The notes under the pieces: generated by a model
Seen by the model: the letters and a program-made list of their open reading frames with translations, nothing else
What the model was told of the DNA's origin: nothing
Database searches by the model: none
Origin: an uncultured Sulfurovum sp.
GTDB lineage: Bacteria; Campylobacterota; Campylobacteria; Campylobacterales; Sulfurovaceae
Direction of reading: 5' to 3'
Assembly (NCBI GenBank): GCA_947313765.1
Contig: CAMZNQ010000237.1
Coordinates: 1-8,731, forward strand
DNA: 8,731 nt
Translations under genes and position numbers: made by a program
In this document: positions 6,668 to 8,731 of the stretch, in pieces
Numbering within the stretch: position 1 is the stretch's first letter
Layout: each line of letters begins with the position of its first letter

Positions 6668-8321
6668 CGTAGACGTAGACCATGTAAAAGAGTTACGCCG
6701 TTTAAAACTCATGAACTCTTTCGTGGATGTTTGGAAGAGTCCATACTTTCAAGAACATTTCATAATGAGATATGCTTTTAACTTAGAATTAGCAGTGGTG
6801 GAATTGTTCGGTGGTGGGTTAACCATGCAACAAATAGAGGTTGTAGAAGAGTTTTATAGTTGTGGTGGCTTTGAGGGTGCGAGGGTTGCTTTTCCCTCTG
6901 GACACGGAATCGGAAAAACTTATTTAATCGGTATTTTTTCCTCTCTTCATTTACTATGTTTTTACAGCTCGATTACGAGAATCCAAGCCCCAAAGCTAGA
7001 GCAGGTTAAGAAATATTCTTTCAAGGAGATAAACGGAGCATTAGACCAATTATCTAATCATCCAAAATGGGGTTTTTTAGTTAAATTCATTCAGAGAAAT
7101 AAAACGCTGATTTACATCAAGGGAGAAGATACTAATTGGTATATAGAAGCGTCCACAGCACCAAAAGGAGACCCTACAAACTTATCAGGGCAACATCAAT
7201 TTTCATATCTTTTGATATTTGACGAGGCGAGTGGGATAGAGGACAAGCACATAGAAGCCTCTCTAGGTGGATTAACCGAGCAATATAATAGTTGTATTGC
7301 TTTTTCCCAGCATACAATCAACAGGGGACATTTTCACAAATGGGTTACAACATCATCAAAAAACAAAGGTGGTGTATGGGGTGGTTTTAGGCTATCTTCT
7401 CGTTTGTCTCCAAGGGTACTTACACCTCAACTACTATCCATGATAGGAACATACAATGAAGATGAACAAAGGGTACGGTTGGACGGACTGAATCCAATCC
7501 AAGAGAAAGAAATGCTAATCTCCCATGAAGATATAGAAAAGGCTTATGATGGGAAGATACAAAACAAGCAGTATGACCAACTGATAATATCTTATGACGT
7601 AGGTTTTAGTGGATGGAGAGATAAGAGTTACGCCACCTTTACAGAAGTTGCAGTAGAAGAGGATATACACACCTCAAAAGTCAGTGTGTATCAAGTTGTG
7701 AAACACATATATCGTTTAAATGCCAAGGGTGTAATGCCAGTAGATTTTACGACAAACTACCTTTTACGAGAAATTTTTGACTATTTGGAAAAAAATAAGG
7801 ATAAAGAATATTTAACCATATATCTAGTTGGAGATGCAAACGTAGGGGGGCAAGAAGCCTATACACGACTAGAAGAAATCTTAGAGTATGTAGATACTTA
7901 TCAATTTATTTGTAAAGGGATAAAATGGGGTAGCGACAAACTATATTTTTCGGATAAGCAACGTTTTTTTAATGCACGTGCTAAGGGGTTCGTGTTGCTT
8001 TCAGAGGGAATGATTCACGATAGGGTTAAAGTAGCTACAGATGAATATAGAGGAGAATGTACACGGCAATTATCACAACTACCTTTTATGTGGACTTCAA
8101 AGAGCCTGTACAAGATGGTTGCTAAAGACCAAATGGCAAAAATGAATATTCCAAGCCCAGATTTGGCAGATTGCCTTGCTCAAAACAATTTAGCAGACCT
8201 ACAAGTTACGAGCTATACAGATATTGAAGTAAAAAAGAGTGAGATAGAACAAGAGCTAACCAAGAATTTAAAAAATAAAACAGAATCTGTTTCTATCTCT
8301 GATTTTTTCAAACAAAAATGA
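6639..8321 (+). CDS. terL: Terminase large subunit (ATPase and nuclease)
   Basis: The 560-residue product is the DNA-packaging motor that cuts concatemers and pumps DNA into the prohead through the portal. The N-terminal ATPase has Walker A SGHGIGKT (G88-T94 at the core), Walker B LLIFDEA with Asp195-Glu196, and an SQHT segment in the position of motif III. The C-terminal RNase H-like nuclease has three acidic positions: Asp320 in ISYDVGF, Asp399 in LVGDANVGG, and Asp508 or Asp511 in SPDLADCLA. Length and motif spacing are normal for the family, and no frameshift was seen. TTG at 6639 is preferred because of the AAGGAG just upstream; an alternative TTG at 6582 would add 19 residues. The gene follows the tail block rather than preceding the portal gene, which is an unusual order. 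No overlap follows it; a promoter for the next gene lies directly after its stop. Confidence 0.92.
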   Translation: MKIQSDSLNSVDVDHVKELRRLKLMNSFVDVWKSPYFQEHFIMRYAFNLELAVVELFGGGLTMQQIEVVEEFYSCGGFEGARVAFPSGHGIGKTYLIGIFSSLHLLCFYSSITRIQAPKLEQVKKYSFKEINGALDQLSNHPKWGFLVKFIQRNKTLIYIKGEDTNWYIEASTAPKGDPTNLSGQHQFSYLLIFDEASGIEDKHIEASLGGLTEQYNSCIAFSQHTINRGHFHKWVTTSSKNKGGVWGGFRLSSRLSPRVLTPQLLSMIGTYNEDEQRVRLDGLNPIQEKEMLISHEDIEKAYDGKIQNKQYDQLIISYDVGFSGWRDKSYATFTEVAVEEDIHTSKVSVYQVVKHIYRLNAKGVMPVDFTTNYLLREIFDYLEKNKDKEYLTIYLVGDANVGGQEAYTRLEEILEYVDTYQFICKGIKWGSDKLYFSDKQRFFNARAKGFVLLSEGMIHDRVKVATDEYRGECTRQLSQLPFMWTSKSLYKMVAKDQMAKMNIPSPDLADCLAQNNLADLQVTSYTDIEVKKSEIEQELTKNLKNKTESVSISDFFKQK

Positions 8322-8330
8322 AGATATTCT

Positions 8331-8358
8331 TTGTTATTTGCTTGTATTATGCTATAAT
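8331..8358 (+). promoter_or_regulatory. Sigma70-type promoter with extended -10
   Basis: TTGTTA at 8331-8336 and a perfect TATAAT at 8353-8358 are separated by 16 bases, with TGC immediately before the -10 (extended -10, TGn). Transcription would start near 8365, about 30 bases before the 8394 gene. It is the only clear promoter in the window and sits in its only gap of note (8322-8393), so it probably gives the small downstream genes their own expression apart from the late operon. No hairpin terminator for the upstream operon was seen here. Confidence 0.7.
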
Positions 8359-8360
8359 AC
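8344..8360 (+). promoter_or_regulatory. Perfect 7-bp palindrome over the -10, possible operator
   Basis: GTATTAT and ATAATAC are exact inverted repeats separated by GCT, covering the promoter -10 and extended -10. A repressor bound there would block the promoter. The caveat is that the TATGCTATAAT form of an extended -10 is partly self-complementary by itself, so part of the symmetry comes free; the outer GTA/TAC pairs extend it beyond that. Confidence 0.35.
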
Positions 8361-8393
8361 TATTGTAAGTAAACAAACATAAGGATTTTTTAG

Positions 8394-8639
8394 ATGAAAA
8401 ACATGATTTTAGCCATTGCTTTTTTAACAGTGGCAACCATTCAAACATCAGAAGCAATTGAACTAACACCAATTGACAAGCTCGTAAGTGAGTGTAAACA
8501 ACTTGAAATGATTTTTAACGTTGGCAAAGTAGCCGACAAGATATTGGCAGAGGAGGCTTTCCAAAAATTTAGACTAATGGGATGTATGGAAATTGCAGAG
8601 ATAGGGCGTAGTATTACAGAGCCTAATATAAAGGGGTAG
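8394..8639 (+). CDS. Small exported protein of unknown function
   Basis: The 81-residue product has a clear Sec signal peptide: Lys near the start, a hydrophobic core (MILAIAFLTVATI), and a probable cleavage site after SEA (residue 21, before IEL). The mature part of about 60 residues is helical and contains two cysteines (one in SECKQL, one in LMGCMEI) that could pair in the periplasm. The ATG has AAGGA 8 bases upstream, and the transcript would come from the promoter at 8331-8358. I recognise no family. Being a separate transcription unit after terL, it resembles a moron (an extra gene with its own promoter), and a periplasmic role such as superinfection exclusion or lysis control is possible but unproven. 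Confidence 0.75.
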   Translation: MKNMILAIAFLTVATIQTSEAIELTPIDKLVSECKQLEMIFNVGKVADKILAEEAFQKFRLMGCMEIAEIGRSITEPNIKG

Positions 8640-8641
8640 AT

Positions 8642-8731
8642 ATGATTTTACGAGCATTAGAGTTTATAGCAATATTTACAGTATTTTTAGCATGTTTATA
8701 TACTATGATGGGTGGTTATATGAGTGAGTCA
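8642..8731 (+). CDS. Small membrane protein, N-terminal part (runs off the window)
   Basis: ATG at 8642 opens a frame that continues to the window edge (30 residues seen). Hydrophobic residues at about 8-20 (FIAIFTVFLACLY) make a membrane segment, followed by TMMGGYM. AAGGGG at 8631-8636 lies 5 bases upstream, and the gene starts 2 bases after the stop of the exported-protein gene, so the two are co-transcribed. It could be a holin or a membrane partner of the exported protein; the missing C-terminus prevents a decision. Confidence 0.65.
   Translation, partial: MILRALEFIAIFTVFLACLYTMMGGYMSES

Noticed and set aside
740..7850. Two runs of six G (740-745 and 7845-7850), considered as phase-variable tracts
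   Set aside because: They are shorter than the tracts that switch in Campylobacterota, and both encode Val-Gly-Gly within conserved protease and terminase motifs, so coding constraint explains them.

Overview
This window looks like part of the genome of a tailed, contractile-tail (myovirus-like) bacteriophage or prophage. It is A+T-rich, and arginine and isoleucine are written largely with AGA and ATA. Every supported gene lies on the + strand, packed end to end with short overlaps, and TGA is a stop codon throughout. A lipoprotein signal in a lysis-type gene pair and an Sec signal peptide near the right end point to a Gram-negative host. The codon style would suit an A+T-rich group such as Campylobacterota, but that host guess is inference only.

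Left end (1-407): the tail of an unidentified upstream gene is followed by two overlapping small genes. One encodes a membrane-anchored acidic coiled-coil protein and the other a lipoprotein, so the layout resembles a two-component spanin (Rz/Rz1-like) lysis pair. Next (394-1284) is a protein with the residue pattern of T4 gp21-type (S80-like) prohead proteases, followed by a charged helical tail that could act as scaffold.

Centre (1223-5897): a 700-residue protein with hydrophobic and coiled-coil segments carries a GH73 (FlgJ-like) glucosaminidase domain and is best read as a tape-measure or tail lysin. A gp25/gpW-like baseplate wedge protein and a J/gp6-like baseplate protein follow. Then come two smaller proteins that share a C-terminal motif, ATxPxxDGxDFYKxEGNxK; the first sits where tail protein I (gpI) is usually found.

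Right part (5897-8731): a 256-residue unknown protein precedes a clear large terminase (terL) with ATPase and nuclease motifs. After terL the gene overlaps stop. A 72-bp gap holds a strong extended -10 promoter overlapped by a palindrome. It drives a small exported protein and the start of a small membrane protein, a moron-like cassette.

The genes would work together in virion assembly (protease, tape measure, baseplate), DNA packaging (terminase) and lysis. Portal, major capsid, sheath, tube and tail fibre genes are not in the window. Terminase downstream of the baseplate genes, and protease directly upstream of the tape measure, are unusual orders. No tRNA, rRNA, CRISPR array, insertion sequence or attachment site was seen.
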